A DNA stretch of 64,000 nt from Tanypteryx hageni (lineage: Eukaryota > Arthropoda > Insecta > Odonata > Petaluridae), in NCBI GenBank assembly GCA_028673005.1, contig CM054118.1, positions 9,261,082 to 9,325,081 of the forward strand, written 5' to 3'. Positions 20,901 to 31,889 of this stretch are shown piece after piece; position 1 is the stretch's first letter, and the number at the start of each line of letters is the position of its first letter. The notes below the pieces were generated by a model, which made no database searches, was not told the origin of the DNA, and saw only the letters and a list, made by a program, of their open reading frames with translations. Position numbers and translations under genes: made by a program.

Positions 20901-21899
20901 GGACACATGGGGGTGGCTAAAACTTGTGAAAGAATATGTAGAGAATTTTGGTGGAAAAAGATGAGGCAAGAAATAACGCAGATGGTCAGACGTTGTCACG
21001 ACTGCCAAACCTGCAAACCTAGGAACACCTTTCCTCCTGGTGAGATGTCTTCCTCACCATCTGTTTACCCATGGGAAAAGGTGTATATAGATTTCATTGG
21101 TCCCTTGCCTAGAAGTCGCACTGGCAGCACTTGTGCCCTGACTATAATAGATGGCTTTACTAAATTTACTTTTATTGAACCTCTGCGTTCTCCCTTGGCT
21201 TCTCAAGTGGTTTCTGTCTTGTTTAACAAAATATTTCCTAAATTTGGTTATCCTAAATATATTGTTTCTGATAATGGTTCCCAATTTCGTTCCACCGCAT
21301 TCTCTGATATGTGTTTTAAATATGGTATTAAGCAAATTTTCACAGCCCCCTGCTATCCTCAGCCTAATCAAGCTGAACGTGTCCACCGCAACCTAAAATA
21401 TGCCTTAACCATCTTGTCACAGAATGACCACCGGAAATGGGATGAATTCTTACCCAGCTTAACCTTTGCTTTTAATTCTGCTAAACATAGCAGCACGGGC
21501 TATACTCCAGCAAGGATGTTTATGGGCAGAGAGCTTCCTCATCCCTTGACAAATTTCTGGAGAATTCCTCCTCAGGCTCTGGCTGAGGACCTAACTCCCT
21601 CTGAGAGGCATTCCTTGTGGCAACAAGTGCTCAATAATCTCAAGGCGACCAGACGTAGGCAGGCACTTGCTTTTGATAAAAGCCATACTGGGAACCCATT
21701 TAAAATCGGTGATTTAGTGTTATATAGAAGGTTTCCTACTAGTTCCAAGATGCTCCATAGAACTGCTAAGTTAACCCCTCAGTGGGCCGGCCCTTCACCT
21801 ATCAAAAGGTTCATATCTCCCGTAACAGCTGTTCTTCAGCTATCCCCAAATAAGGAGAGAATTGTAAATATCTCTCAACTTAAACTTTATTGTACTTAA
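17955..21899 (+). CDS. Gypsy gag-pol polyprotein (1314 aa), intact
   Basis: A single frame holds gag, protease, reverse transcriptase, RNase H and integrase in Ty3/Gypsy order. A CCHC knuckle CSFCHKPGHSSRNC lies near residues 231-244 and the protease site LLDTGSSLS near 290. The RT catalytic YIDD is at about 628-631 within VYPYIDDLCIY. RNase H begins LFVDASQVALGA near 775. The integrase has an HHCC finger ending CHDCQTC near 1015, then Asp in YIDFIGPLP (~1045), Asp in VSDNGSQF (~1106) and Glu in QAERVHRNLK (~1140). No stop or frameshift is present. Gag and pol are fused without a frameshift signal. The protein could be functional, but transcription may suffer from the truncated 5' LTR. Confidence 0.96.
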   Translation: MSKERGKTEATVRAEGTQCDETEMVPQFSDCVRVANQLLLEIPPFQESTSENWFTFISAVSDVLSLSLIPEHYLLILLLSKLPANCRQFWLSVVNQKVPWEKIIPKVWETFVSNRELERLVTTKVKRFQLPHESPRDFLYSVRGAAKALGKSYSVKEFIELILEGLSPIAQATLTFAKRPQTLQDLESLMTHAAKAMMNRAEYAAIHSPSNSQISLPSPALPLISPPHVTCSFCHKPGHSSRNCRRRREREDRPARLRANYPAILNANFAEYLQLPFVHCEVHTAKIKALLDTGSSLSLLNYDTWQKIPRRGRLQRCNIKCRNVTSLPLVLTRCINLRIRLKNLSWRHTFYLCELPAQMILGQDFIRRTRMILYHNAFSFECRPDHKHFFNGNSDTPSASPIIPLRSADNDLRQNMAPVGNRVHFSGKKAPPPGEDDSTVLSREIQSLVDAYSDVISPHLGQTNVVTYEIELLDSTPVRSHPYQYSPPKTAMMKKHVNKLLNEGIIQPSSSNWASPAFLIPKKDGSERLVVDYRKLNKQVKADNFPTPSIEHALQYLGSAKYFTILDLNSAFHQIPLTPISKQYTAFITSFGLYQYNRLPFGLTTSPQVFSRLIDKVLGDLKYGCVYPYIDDLCIYSKNLQEHIQHVRLVLEKLRAAGLTVHPEKMKLAQKTITFLGHRISNGELTTDPERTRALSSFPVPKSVKEVSRFLGMCGFYSKFIPSYAEISSPLNALRRKDAIFQWTNSHQNAFLKLKQCLSSPPVLHLPNFEEEFHLFVDASQVALGAVLNQQVNGKFKPVAYASRTLTDYEQKLPSYELECLACCWATDKFRSYLQPKPFHLYTDNGAITWLFKHPKQLGKIGRMVLKLSSFRFAIHHVPSSKNRVADCLSRVNHQSREKPIHCSMLLHKIPLSFTNIREHQTSVPELKQLIDSVRRGRPHPNYFLKDDLLYYGTTRLKKGRVVVPQALRSMLFEYFHRLPTAGHMGVAKTCERICREFWWKKMRQEITQMVRRCHDCQTCKPRNTFPPGEMSSSPSVYPWEKVYIDFIGPLPRSRTGSTCALTIIDGFTKFTFIEPLRSPLASQVVSVLFNKIFPKFGYPKYIVSDNGSQFRSTAFSDMCFKYGIKQIFTAPCYPQPNQAERVHRNLKYALTILSQNDHRKWDEFLPSLTFAFNSAKHSSTGYTPARMFMGRELPHPLTNFWRIPPQALAEDLTPSERHSLWQQVLNNLKATRRRQALAFDKSHTGNPFKIGDLVLYRRFPTSSKMLHRTAKLTPQWAGPSPIKRFISPVTAVLQLSPNKERIVNISQLKLYCT

Positions 21900-23202
21900 T
21901 TTGTTGTATATGTATCTATTTGTTTTGGCGTAGAGGTAGCGAACTCATCGCCCGGTGATTCTGATCATCGCAACCAGCCCCCAGATGCAAATCTGGTAAA
22001 ACATATTGAAAAAACTTATTCGGCCATGTGCCAAGAAAATCGCTGTTTAGCGTACAATATACCAGGCATCATATATGGTATTCTGGACATCTATGAAGGT
22101 CAACATGGTTCAAAAAAAAAACACAACCTAACCTAGCCATGTTTCTTTTTTTTTTTGGGTAATAATTACCAGTTTTGTACACTAACACCAATTGGGCTAA
22201 GGATACATTTAAAATGTCTATATGTGCTTTATGTATTAGGAAGTATACCACAATTTATTGTAATACCATATTATGAGTTAGTTTAATTGAAACCATGTTT
22301 AGGTTAAGAATTTAAATATCATATTATGAAGGGATTTATGTACTATGTCTACCCTATTAAGATACCACACTACAGGTTAATTTGAATATTATGTCGTTAA
22401 TGAATTTAATATCAGTGATAATATTATGCATACTGTGAAGGAACTTAACTATTGGGGCCAATTTAATAATATACCACAGTCAAGTTAATTTGAATATAAT
22501 ATTGTTAATGATTTGAATATTACCTTGTTAATGTGCTTAAATATGATATGATGAAGGGACTCACATGGCCAAATCAATTGAAATATTACACTGTTAATTA
22601 ATAGAGATATTATGTCTGGATTAAGCAATGCCCTGCCTAATAATCATTTTTTCAAATGCTTAATAACAGTATGATTACTAGTTGCCCTTGCCTAAGAATT
22701 AATGTTTATGCTATGATGTATAATATTTCCAAGTAGGAAATGCTCAGGAAAGTTTGCTTTTGTTATGTCATGAAATTCTATTTCTGTTATGTTATCAATG
22801 ACATACAGTCTATTCTCACTCTATCCCTGAGGCAAGGATGGGTATCAATTTTGTTTCCTTAAGCCACGATAGTTGGCATATTGTAATTATGATTATTTAT
22901 TATTTTGAGGGAGATATTCCTACATGTTATTGAGTTTTCGGCTTGGCAAGATGCCGACTTGTTATGCCAAGTGCATCATCCCTATGTACCCCCAAAGTGA
23001 TTATCCTGGAAAAAACTACATTCCAATGGACGTGCTTTCCCGGCTAGCTTCATCACGGCAAACCAGTGGACTTCTTCAGAGAACTTTAGCCATGACAGTA
23101 GCTCGAACCCTGATTGCCAGAGCATGCAATCCACCACGTGTAATATTCCAATTTTAAGTGTCTTGACAAATAAGTGTTCAATAATAATAATAAACTATCT
23201 TG
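21900..23202 (+). other. Gypsy 3' internal non-coding region
   Basis: About 1.3 kb of AT-rich sequence between the pol stop and the polypurine tract. It holds repeated short TTAATTTGAATATTAT-like strings (about 22370-22620), suggesting decayed local duplication. A 77-codon frame at 22924-23157 has no envelope features such as a signal peptide, transmembrane segment or cysteine pattern, so I do not call env. Confidence 0.6.
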
Positions 23203-23220
23203 AAAGAGACAACGAAGGAG
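23203..23220 (+). promoter_or_regulatory. polypurine tract candidate
   Basis: GAAAGAGACAACGAAGGAG, purine-rich apart from a few bases, ends exactly where a TGTGTTC LTR start is read at 23221. This supports the 860-bp 3' LTR. Confidence 0.55.
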
Positions 23221-24080
23221 TGTGTTCTGTGCTTCATTCATGATCCGGGAACAGTGCAGGGAAGAAGGTGACTTAGAAACCTACCCTCCCCAACCAATTG
23301 AAACTTTTATTGGTCCCGTTTTCATCATTTTTCCCAGGGAGGATGTGGCGATTTTTTCCTCCCCCCCCCTTTACTCCCGCACTTATACGATAGCACTTAA
23401 CGAATCGCATGTACGAACATGCAAGTACGAATATCGCTAGTTCGAATATCGCCGCTATCGTATATCGCCGATATTCGTGATATCGCCGGACTGAACACCA
23501 CGCCCACGGACGCCACGCCACGGTCGACACGCCCTCCCGTGGTGCCTCTCTGCTTTATATACCCTAATTACCCCTCGCCTCTTTAACCTTCCCTCTTTCC
23601 CCTGGTTATGCAAGAACAGAGGAAATCGACCAATTACCGGGAATAATTCAACCATTTTGAATTACCCGCCTGACGTCATTACCTCCCTCCTTCACCACCG
23701 GCGTCACGTGACAGTCCATTCCGATAGTGGCCTGCCGAGCGACGAGACGCACAGGAGAGCAACGAGTGAAGTCGACGCAGGTGTCCCACTCTCGAGTTCA
23801 TACTATCCGGCAGGAAAACATTGGGTGGAGTGGACATTGACCTACCGGGAGCCGGAAGAGGACAGTAACTATTGGATGTGATTTAACTGACTTTAACTAA
23901 GTTTCGTTTCGAATCGCCTTCACCTACGAGGTGTATTGTGTTTTGTGGTATTACTTAAATCTATTCAAATTCAACTGTTGGATTGTTATATGTCTATATT
24001 TCTATGTTCTATTTATAGTTTGTCATTAGCATTTAGCACATCAGTGGATGTTTTTGCACCGAAAATTATAGTTCGCTGCA
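23221..24080 (+). repeat. 3' LTR of the Gypsy element (full length)
   Basis: Begins TGTGTTC after the purine tract and ends CGCTGCA. Its last 556 bp match the truncated 5' LTR. It contains a short CGAATATCG-type repeat cluster at about 23425-23490 and a TTTATATA box near 23552 that could serve as the core promoter. Confidence 0.8.
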
Positions 24081-24230
24081 CCTTCCTGCTCTCTCGATGG
24101 TGATATCCAAAAGTTTTTCATGGATGCTCTGAAAAGAGTTTTTTCCAAGTTCCTTACTCCTCCTCCCCCGGGAAAACGAAGCTAGAGGTGATCCTGGAGG
24201 AAATCTGGCAAATTCTTCTAACGTACTTCA

Positions 24231-26877
24231 ATGGCCCTTAATTGCAACGTCAATCAGCTGAAGATTCTGCAATGGAATTGTAACGGCATTAAAACCAATC
24301 GTGAGGAGCTGCTGGCAATCATCGACGCGAACCATCCCGATATCGTCGCCCTCCAGGAAACCAGGCTCAAACCCCACCACTCACTCTACATTCCCAACTT
24401 TCACCAATTCAGGGTTGACCGCGCCTCTGACATTCGTGGAGGTGGAGTCCTTCTTCTGGTTAGAAAAGACCTTCAATGCCTCCAAATCCCCAATCCTGCT
24501 ACCAAATCCCTTGAGCTAGTGGGTGTTAACATACGAACCAACAGAGGTCATTTTTCTGTATGGTCCATTTACCACCCACCAGGCGCCACCTATCCCCATA
24601 AGGATCGAAAAGCTTTGCTCCATCTTCTCAAGCAACATAGCATTTTGACAGGGGACTTTAATGCAAAGCACACTGCCTGGGGATGTTCGGTATCGAACCG
24701 TAGAGGACTTAGGCTTCAGCAACTGCAATACCAATATTACTTCTCAATCTTCTCTCCATTGCAGCCAACGCATATCACCGACCTATCAACTGATATCCTG
24801 GACATCATCCTTACATATAATCTTTCCCAGCCTCCCTCCTTCACTGTACTAGATAACTCTGCATCTGATCACCTTCCAATCCTCTCCATCTATGACCTCT
24901 CACCGTCCTTATCTGATATCCAATCGTCTGCTATCAACTGGGACTACTTCAAACGCACAATCCTTTCCCACCTACCCATTCTTGTGTCCCTTCCATTGTC
25001 CTCACCTGATTCAATCGACCATGCAGTAGAAACTCTGACCCAAGCCATCCATTCCTCCTTGAAATCCGCCTCTTACCATGTCCCCATCAAATCTCCAGAA
25101 CATCTTCCCGAAGACGGAATGCAGCGCGCAAAACATGGCAACAGACCAGAGACCAAGTTGACAGGAACTTCTTTAATGCCCTAAGAAACCGAGTCCGTTC
25201 CTTGGTAAAAACCCATCGCCAACAATCGTGGAACAACCTCATCTGCAACTTATCCAGCGAAGACAACTCTGTCTGGAAGCTTGCCCGATGTCTGAAAGAA
25301 AAACGGACATCACCTCCCCCCTGCATCAAAATGGAGTGACCGCCACGACTGACCAACAAAAATGCTCCCTATTTGCGGAACATCTCCAGCAATCCTTCCA
25401 AAACACCTCACCATCCCTGCATCAGGATGACGGTAATATTTTTATTGAAAATCTGCAATATTCCCCTACTTCTGACCCGTTCTCCACTTACCCTGGAGAA
25501 GTGGCTGAAATCATCAAAACCAGCAAGAAAAAATCAGCACCAGGTTCGGACAAGATCTCAAACAAAGTCCTGAAAAACCATCCCAATGAATTCTTATCCT
25601 TTTTATCTAACCTTTTCAACTCCTGCCTCCTCTGCTCCTACTTTCCTTCAGCTTGGAAAATCGCCATGATCCGCATGATACCAAAACCACAAAAGGATCC
25701 CACCAACCCTTCTTCTTACCGTCCCATTAGTCTCTTTCCCACGCTCGCCAAAGTCTTTGAGAAGATAATCAACAACCGACTTCAACAATTTCTTCGCTCC
25801 AATCGCCTCATTATTAATGAACAAGCCGGGTTTCAATCACGCACCTCCACTTCCCACCAGATTTTACGACTCGTCGAATACATCACTGATGGGTTTAACT
25901 CTAACCAATTGACAACTGCCGCCTTTCTTGACTTAGAAAAGACATTTGATAAAGTTTGGCCACAGGCCCTCCTCTTCAAGCTGTCTGCCTATGAACCTCC
26001 GCTTTACCTCCTCAAAATCCTGCAATCCTTCCTCAAGAACCGTAAATTCTTTGTTAATATCAACACCTCCTCATCCCCCACCTTTCCATGCCTTGCCGGA
26101 GTACCCCAAGGGTCCGTTCTCTCCCCAAATCTATTTAATGTCTTTGTCAACGACCTCCCGCGCTCAGACAACACCCAACTTTACCTGTATGCGGATGACA
26201 CCACCATCGCTGCCCGCCACTGGGATGCAAACTCCGCCAGCGATCAACTCCAGGACCACTTGCGCCAAATTGAAGATTGGATGACTGTATGGAAACTGAA
26301 AGTTAACCCCAGCAAATGTATAAATGTTGTCTTCTCCCGTCACCCCAAAAAAGGCGAAGGCGCCCTCCTCCAACTGTACAACTCCATTATACCTCGCAAG
26401 AATGAAGCAACGTTTTTAGGGGTCACCATGGATAAAAAATTAACATGGAATTCCCACTTGCAGAAAACACTCCAGAAAGCAACCGGAATCAAGAAAGGCC
26501 TATATAGCATACTCAGCAGAACCTCCCCAATGTCAATGAAGACCAAATGCATCCTCTACACGTCAATGCTCCGCCCGATACTGACCTATGCTTCTCCTGT
26601 ATGGTCTTATTGCGGTAAAACCAAAATCAAGAAATTAACAGTCTTCCAAAATAAAATGCTACGGTTAATAACTGGCGCCAGATGGTTTCAAAGAAACGAT
26701 GATCTACATAAAGACCTGAAAATCCCTCCCCTTCCCGACTTCCTACGTCGCCTAAACAATAAATATCTGCTCCAAATGCAAATATGCACGAACCCCCTCT
26801 TTTCCTCTCTCTGGGATTATGAATTGCCAGCAGCAGGCCCACATAAAAAACCAAAATTATCCCTTTCCGTTACCTAA
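24231..26877 (+). pseudogene. LINE ORF2 (AP endonuclease plus reverse transcriptase), frameshifted
   Basis: The endonuclease frame starts at ATG 24231 with ILQWNCNGI, then LQETRL, LTGDFNAKH and a terminal SDHLPI, all standard APE-type EN motifs. It runs out of register to 25184. Between about 25110 and 25330 the coding frame changes at least twice. The RT frame then continues to 26877 with KKSAPGSDKI, SYRPISL, AFLDLEKTFDKVW, AGVPQGSVLSP and the catalytic YADD in LYLYADDTT. The motif pattern places it near the Jockey clade. It would nick target DNA and copy its RNA there, but the linker lesions separate the two domains. Confidence 0.88.
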
Positions 26878-27640
26878 ATTAAATTACCTCCCTTTTCATT
26901 GTACCGTGACTCAAGCACCGTGATTCTACACTTCAGGATTCCTAGCAGGCAACAGAGCGGCAGCGCTGGGAACTGCTCTTCGCGCCCTGGCAGGGGTGAC
27001 ATGACATCCATCCATACGGTTTTAATAGAAATCAACACAAATTTTGTAGAAATGATTTATTTATTTATTTATTCGACAATGAAAAACGGGCAAGAATTAT
27101 CCCCAAACATCCCGTATGGTCCGAACACTGAGGAATCTGCATAAACGGATACACGGACAGATTATTAGATAAGTAAATAAAAGGGTTACATCAATTAAAA
27201 CGATAAATGCTATAACAATTCAACAGAAACTTCAACAATAAATTTCAACAACAATGACTTCAACATTAAAATATAAGTAAAATAAAGAGTTGCATCAACA
27301 ACAACAACTTCACAACAACAATAAATTTCAACATTAAAATCAACAGTAAATACAATAATAACAAGCTAGGACGAATACAACAAAATAGAAAAGCAAAAAT
27401 AGGTAAATTACAGACAAATTTAAGTAACCGTATCAATACTACACATTAATTAAAACATCAAAAGAAATACACAATAACGAATGCATTTTCATATCCCTGT
27501 AATATTGGGTTGCCGGTATTTGTCAGAGTTTGTATTATCGTGATTGGGAAATATTCTTTAACTATGCATCATTACCGAGGCAGATTTCAAGAAAATGATT
27601 TTACCAAAAATAAAATTACTATTACTCTATAAAGTAACAC
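26878..27640 (+). other. LINE 3' region and unresolved junction with the Polinton
   Basis: Non-coding. The first part is probably the LINE 3' UTR. From about 27180 it becomes A-rich with CAACAA and ATAAAT runs. The point where Polinton sequence resumes is not visible; it lies before the PolB tail at 27775. Confidence 0.45.
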
Positions 27641-27661
27641 ACACACAAACACACACACACG

Positions 27662-27735
<74 letters not shown>
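27632..27735. repeat. AC/TA compound microsatellite
   Basis: An (AC)n-rich stretch at 27632-27662 is followed by pure (TA)n to 27735. It lies between the LINE 3' region and the end of the Polinton polymerase gene. Confidence 0.93.
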
Positions 27736-27736
<1 letters not shown>

Positions 27737-27774
27737 CATAGATACATAAAATGCATTCGGTTATAATTCCGCTG

Positions 27775-30700
27775 TTAAGAAGCAGATTTAAAACCGAATG
27801 GCAATGTTCTGTATTTACCGACTCGCCGCCTTGTTGTATATACAATTCTATAAATCTTCCTTTCCCCTCGCGTCACCACATCATGAAATTTTGTTCGGCG
27901 GAATATCAACAGTTACTGCAGGGGATCCATTCACAACCATCCCTTTAAGACTATCAAAACATATTGCATCTTTATTTGAACCGTTTATGGCTATCCCTTT
28001 AACCTTGCATACAGTTTTCGTGGAACTTGGGTCACCGCCACAAACAATTCTGTAGGCATAATTTTTTGGCACACCCGACACAAATTCTGAAATGTATGAG
28101 CCCTTCCCATAAACCCCCAACTCATCGGTCATCTCACCTAAGAATGTCCCCGTCGGTGGTGACCACTCACCCTCTTTCACCGTAAAAATAACACTGTCAG
28201 TGTCCCAATAGATCGCTCTCTCACCCAATTTCTCCAGATACTCGTATAAGACGAGTCTGGCGTGGGCGGTTGTATAGCAGGCTATCAGGACACTAACATT
28301 CGGTGAGTTTTTTCTCACCTCCAATCTGTCTACGCAATTGACGAAGACCGCGTCCTCGGTAATTGGTAGAATGCCTTGAACTTCAACATTTGGATCTGTC
28401 AATACTTTATAAAAGGTATCAACATCATTGATTATTATTGTGCGGGCGAAGTCTTCCCTTTGGCCAAATTTACCCCAAAGAGAGTTTAATATCAGCTTTG
28501 ATATCGACCTCAATCCCGCGTTGAACCTTACCTCGTCATACTTTAACGTTATGCCCTCTTTTTCTTTCAAGTCCTCCAAATAGCGCGTCTTATCACTATC
28601 CGTGACGCATGCTTCCGGCCAGCCGCTAGCTTGTTGCTTTATTTTTAAGAAACAATTAATATACCCTGTGAAAAGTCCACCTTCGTCCTTCGAACGGTCA
28701 TAGAGAGTGACTTTGTAGTTCCAAACCTCATGCATTTTCAAAATTTTATAACCTTTAGTTACTGCATTTTTAATTTCGTCAGTGACCCAAGTCCCCACGA
28801 ATTTCCTTTCACACTCATCCTCATGCAGACATTCCCCTTGCACCTCACCCTCAGCACAACTCCTACACAATGGGAAAAGGAGCTTCCCATTTAATCTCAC
28901 AGGTAAAACCGGATGGTATATATCGCGCGGCGGCAGCACCGTGCATTTGAGAATCCCCTCACATTCGTTCAGCGGTGGACATTCTGCCCCAACGTGAATT
29001 TGCGGATGTCCTACCGGATATTTCCGCCATTTGTTCACGAAGGGGTATAAGGAACAAACGTCTAAATATTTAATATGTTCCCCAGAACGCGCGCGGTGAT
29101 ACAATTTCGCCGCGTTTGTTCGACCGCCGAAGAAAGCATCTCGAGGTTTGAGAGGTTCCTGGGCGGCATAGGGGTGATAATCTAGAAACTTTTTTACCTC
29201 CGGGTTCGATTGTAGATATTCTACGAACTTGCACTCCCACATCTCGATTAATGAACACCCACTTCTTAAAAGGTGCTCACGTCGGTATGTGGTGGCCTCG
29301 AACCTGGAACCCATTGTTTCATTTTGGTTGTTCGAAATAGGGGCATGATGGTTAGGGAAACAATCAGGGCACCCATTATAAAAGCAACCTTAAAATTCAA
29401 AAATTGTTACGGCGCCTTCACTCTCCAAATACCCATCGACTCTGTACCCTGCGTATTTTACTTCGCGACCGTTTGCAGCATGGTTAATTTTAATTTTCCG
29501 CTTCTGCTCCTCGGACAGCAACCACATAATTGCTACATGTGATTGCCTGTCTCGCCATCGGTAACCTCCAGAAGGCACAACACCTATGGTATTCTCCTTC
29601 AGGAAATTTCTCTTATAAGCTAAGAGACATGCGCTCGCGATAGTCAAAGCCTCGGTGAAAGGGCGCACCTTTGTCAAATGATAAAATTGCCTGCTAAAGA
29701 CGCAGCACGCGGCTCTTACTATAGTTACATCATTGGAGCAATACTCCCTTAAATCCTTTTCAAAATGAAACACAGTCTCAGACTGTGTATCGTACCATTT
29801 GTCAAAGACATCCCTTTCACCGGTTGTCATCGTATCGTACCCGAAAGATTCCTTACCCGGAATCGTACCAACATACCCTCTGTTTTCCAATCTATTGAAA
29901 AAATGAGGGAAATACCCCTTTTTAATGTCTACATCTAAACTAAACGCCTTAGGTAATTTGGAGAGAGCCATGGGTAGGAAATTTAGAGAGTCTATAAACC
30001 TGAGATTTTGGACATCCATCGTTATAATTTTCGTTCCAGTCATTATAACTTTGGGTGTCCATTTATTATTTTGAACCATATATTTCAAAAGGAAATGGCC
30101 GTCATACACCTTCATGTTATGGGCTATGCAGATAATTTTCTTGAAATAGGTCCTCGGTAATGCTAAATATTTAAAGAAATCCCGAATAGGATCACATGTG
30201 TCAAAAATGAGTTGTCGAACACCACATGTTTGACACACATGATCACTATTTATCACATCTGCGCAGTCAGAGCAGCTCTGCTGTGTAACGCACAAAACGG
30301 GGACGTGCTCGTATGCCCCGTTGTCGGTGGGCTTATCTTGTCGACATTCTAGATCGTAATAAATGTAGAGCACTTCATTTTTTTTTCAGAATTCCCCGAA
30401 TTGCGTTGCATAAAGCAGAGATGCCCCGGTAAACAAACCTTCCGACATACCGCACAATACACCTCACCGCAGCGGTGCTTTTCGCCTCCAGTATTTGCTT
30501 TATACAGTTTATTACAACCCTGACAATATTTCCTGGATTTACATAGAGCACCGCCGTTTTTTTCATGGTTGCTTAGGCAAACCGTCCCAAAAAACCACCG
30601 ATTGCATTCAACACATTTAAGTTTTTCAATATTTTCTGCACATTTGGGTTTCTCAAAACATCGGCCGCAAATGAGATCACATTTGTGCTCCTCTTTGTGA

Positions 30701-31781
30701 TAATACGGCTTGTGGCATTCCCTACAGTAGTAGGAACATGAAAATGCACCCGTTAACGATGTTATCACGTTGAAATGCTGATTTTCAAAAATCAAATCGA
30801 TATGCTGTCGCGGCTGGCTTTCCGTAGACTTGGGACCCTCGAAAATGACATCCCGCCCCTTTCTATCACCGAAAATTGTTAAGGAATAATTTTTTAAAAA
30901 ATCTTATACTATTTTAATCTCGTCAATCCCGCCCCCATCAGTTAAATCAACCCCCGAATCCCTCATTAACGCGATTGCCCGCTCCCTCTGTAGATTACCC
31001 CCATTTTTTATCTTTTTTAATAATGCCCCTCATGTAAGGATACGCCAACCGCGACAGCTCTAGCTAGGCATATGGTACCGTCGTCAGGTATCACGATTAT
31101 GCTAAGTTTTTTTTGACAGAAGTCATTCAAATGCATAGAATTTACATGTGTACGTCTCCCGCGGCCTAAAGGCATATCAACGTGGCTAATTTCCACATTG
31201 ATATGCCCGGCCGTTGCGAAGGAGTCGTTGCATTGCACAACGTTAGAAATAATTTTTTAAATTACCTCGACATCCAATTGATCGGCCCTTCTAAAGGGGA
31301 GATGTGCCCGCTTTTCTGGTGTTATACTATTATAAATAGCTAACCCTAGCCGATCGTTTCCCTTAGCACCGTTCTTAATAAAACTCACAATGTGGTTAAA
31401 GCACTTCTCCACCCAGACGATGGGGTTTAAATTCTTCGGGGACTTTTTGAGCGCCACCTCAATCACCCTCCCCCTCAGTTTAAATTTCTTAAAATAGTTT
31501 ATCCTTTCTTTAATCAAACTAAAATGTCTACCTTGGGTGTCGTCGCCATCGCTATCGCCCTCGCATGTTGTTTCATCGCCATCACTCCCGGTGCCAGCCT
31601 CCTCCCTCGAGGACACAGCTGATGCCTCATCCCCCGAAGCCGCCGCCGCCTCCTCCCCCGAAGCCACCGACGACTCCGGAAACTTAACCCCGTCTTGCCC
31701 TCCCTCCATCGGTTCTGTGGAGGCTGAACCACCGCCGCCAACACCGGTTTGAATGGCTCCGGCCGTAATTGCATCTGTCAC
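27775..31781 (-). pseudogene. Polinton protein-primed family B DNA polymerase, heavily decayed
   Basis: Read from 31781 leftwards. An acidic Ala/Glu-rich N-terminus is followed by a LPFRRADQL segment, a cysteine-rich zinc region (30795-30400, many C-x2-C) and the exonuclease motifs YYDLEC, HNMKVYDGHF and YCSND. The polymerase motifs are SLYP in DVCSLYPF (~29090), KLILNSLWGKFG (~28490) and YWDTDS (~28200). The lesions are: TAA at 31257-31259; a frame change near 31010-31020; an in-frame TAA near 30905; a frame change at an A9 run near 30376-30385; TAA at 29390-29392; and a frame change near 27884. Past the last one, the basic tail (VYTTRRRVG) continues to a TAA at 27775-27777. It would replicate the linear element by protein priming. 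This copy is inactive. Confidence 0.93.
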
Positions 31782-31889
31782 ATCTGTTAAACGAATTTTA
31801 CGTTAACAAATTAATTTGATAATAATAATAATATATATACACACACTTTTACAGCAACAAAAATAATGCTAATGATATTAATAATAATA

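Larger units (their letters stand above)
17169..24080 (+). mobile_element. Ty3/Gypsy LTR retrotransposon, young but with truncated 5' LTR
   Basis: One long gag-pol frame (17955-21899) lies between LTR copies. The shared 556 bp (17169-17724 and 23525-24080) show only one difference that I can find (A/C in CGTGACAGTMCATTCC), so the insertion is recent. The 3' LTR probably starts at 23221 (TGTGTTC) right after a purine tract and ends CGCTGCA at 24080, giving 860 bp with TG...CA ends. The 5' LTR therefore lacks its first ~304 bp, and no target duplication is seen because the junction at 17168/17169 is a deletion. It sits inside LINE ORF1. Confidence 0.93.
15552..24185 (+). pseudogene. LINE ORF1 (gag-like, CCHC knuckles), decayed and split by a Gypsy insertion
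   Basis: ATG 15552 opens a Ser/Pro-rich N-terminus. The true frame changes near 16105: the following coding frame contains PKKVVVRETIP and then the region read from 16193. A PRE_C2HC-like domain follows (VNDF/LKSNGIEYFTYRL region), then a zinc knuckle CTKCQRFGHTYKTC at about 16842-16884. A TGA at 16907-16909 interrupts the second knuckle, which continues in frame (CGDIHAASTCP, then CANCNGSHPANFRGCP). The Gypsy element cuts in at 17168. A short tail after it (DGDIQKFFMDALKRVF) ends at 24183-24185. ORF1 proteins bind the element RNA. This one is dead through one frameshift, one nonsense codon and the insertion. Confidence 0.82.
15541..27480 (+). mobile_element. Jockey-type LINE inserted in the Polinton, itself split by a Gypsy element
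   Basis: The ORF1 gag-like gene (15552 onwards) and ORF2 (24231-26877) lie in order on the plus strand and are separated by the Gypsy element 17169-24080. After that element the ORF1 tail resumes (24081-24185), followed by ORF2 with an endonuclease and a reverse transcriptase. The 3' part (26878 to about 27480) is A-rich with CAACAA-type runs. The exact ends and target duplication are not resolved. Several frameshifts and a nonsense codon make it inactive. Confidence 0.85.

Noticed and set aside
22924..23157. Possible env gene of the Gypsy element
   Set aside because: 77 codons, no signal peptide, transmembrane segment or cysteine pattern.
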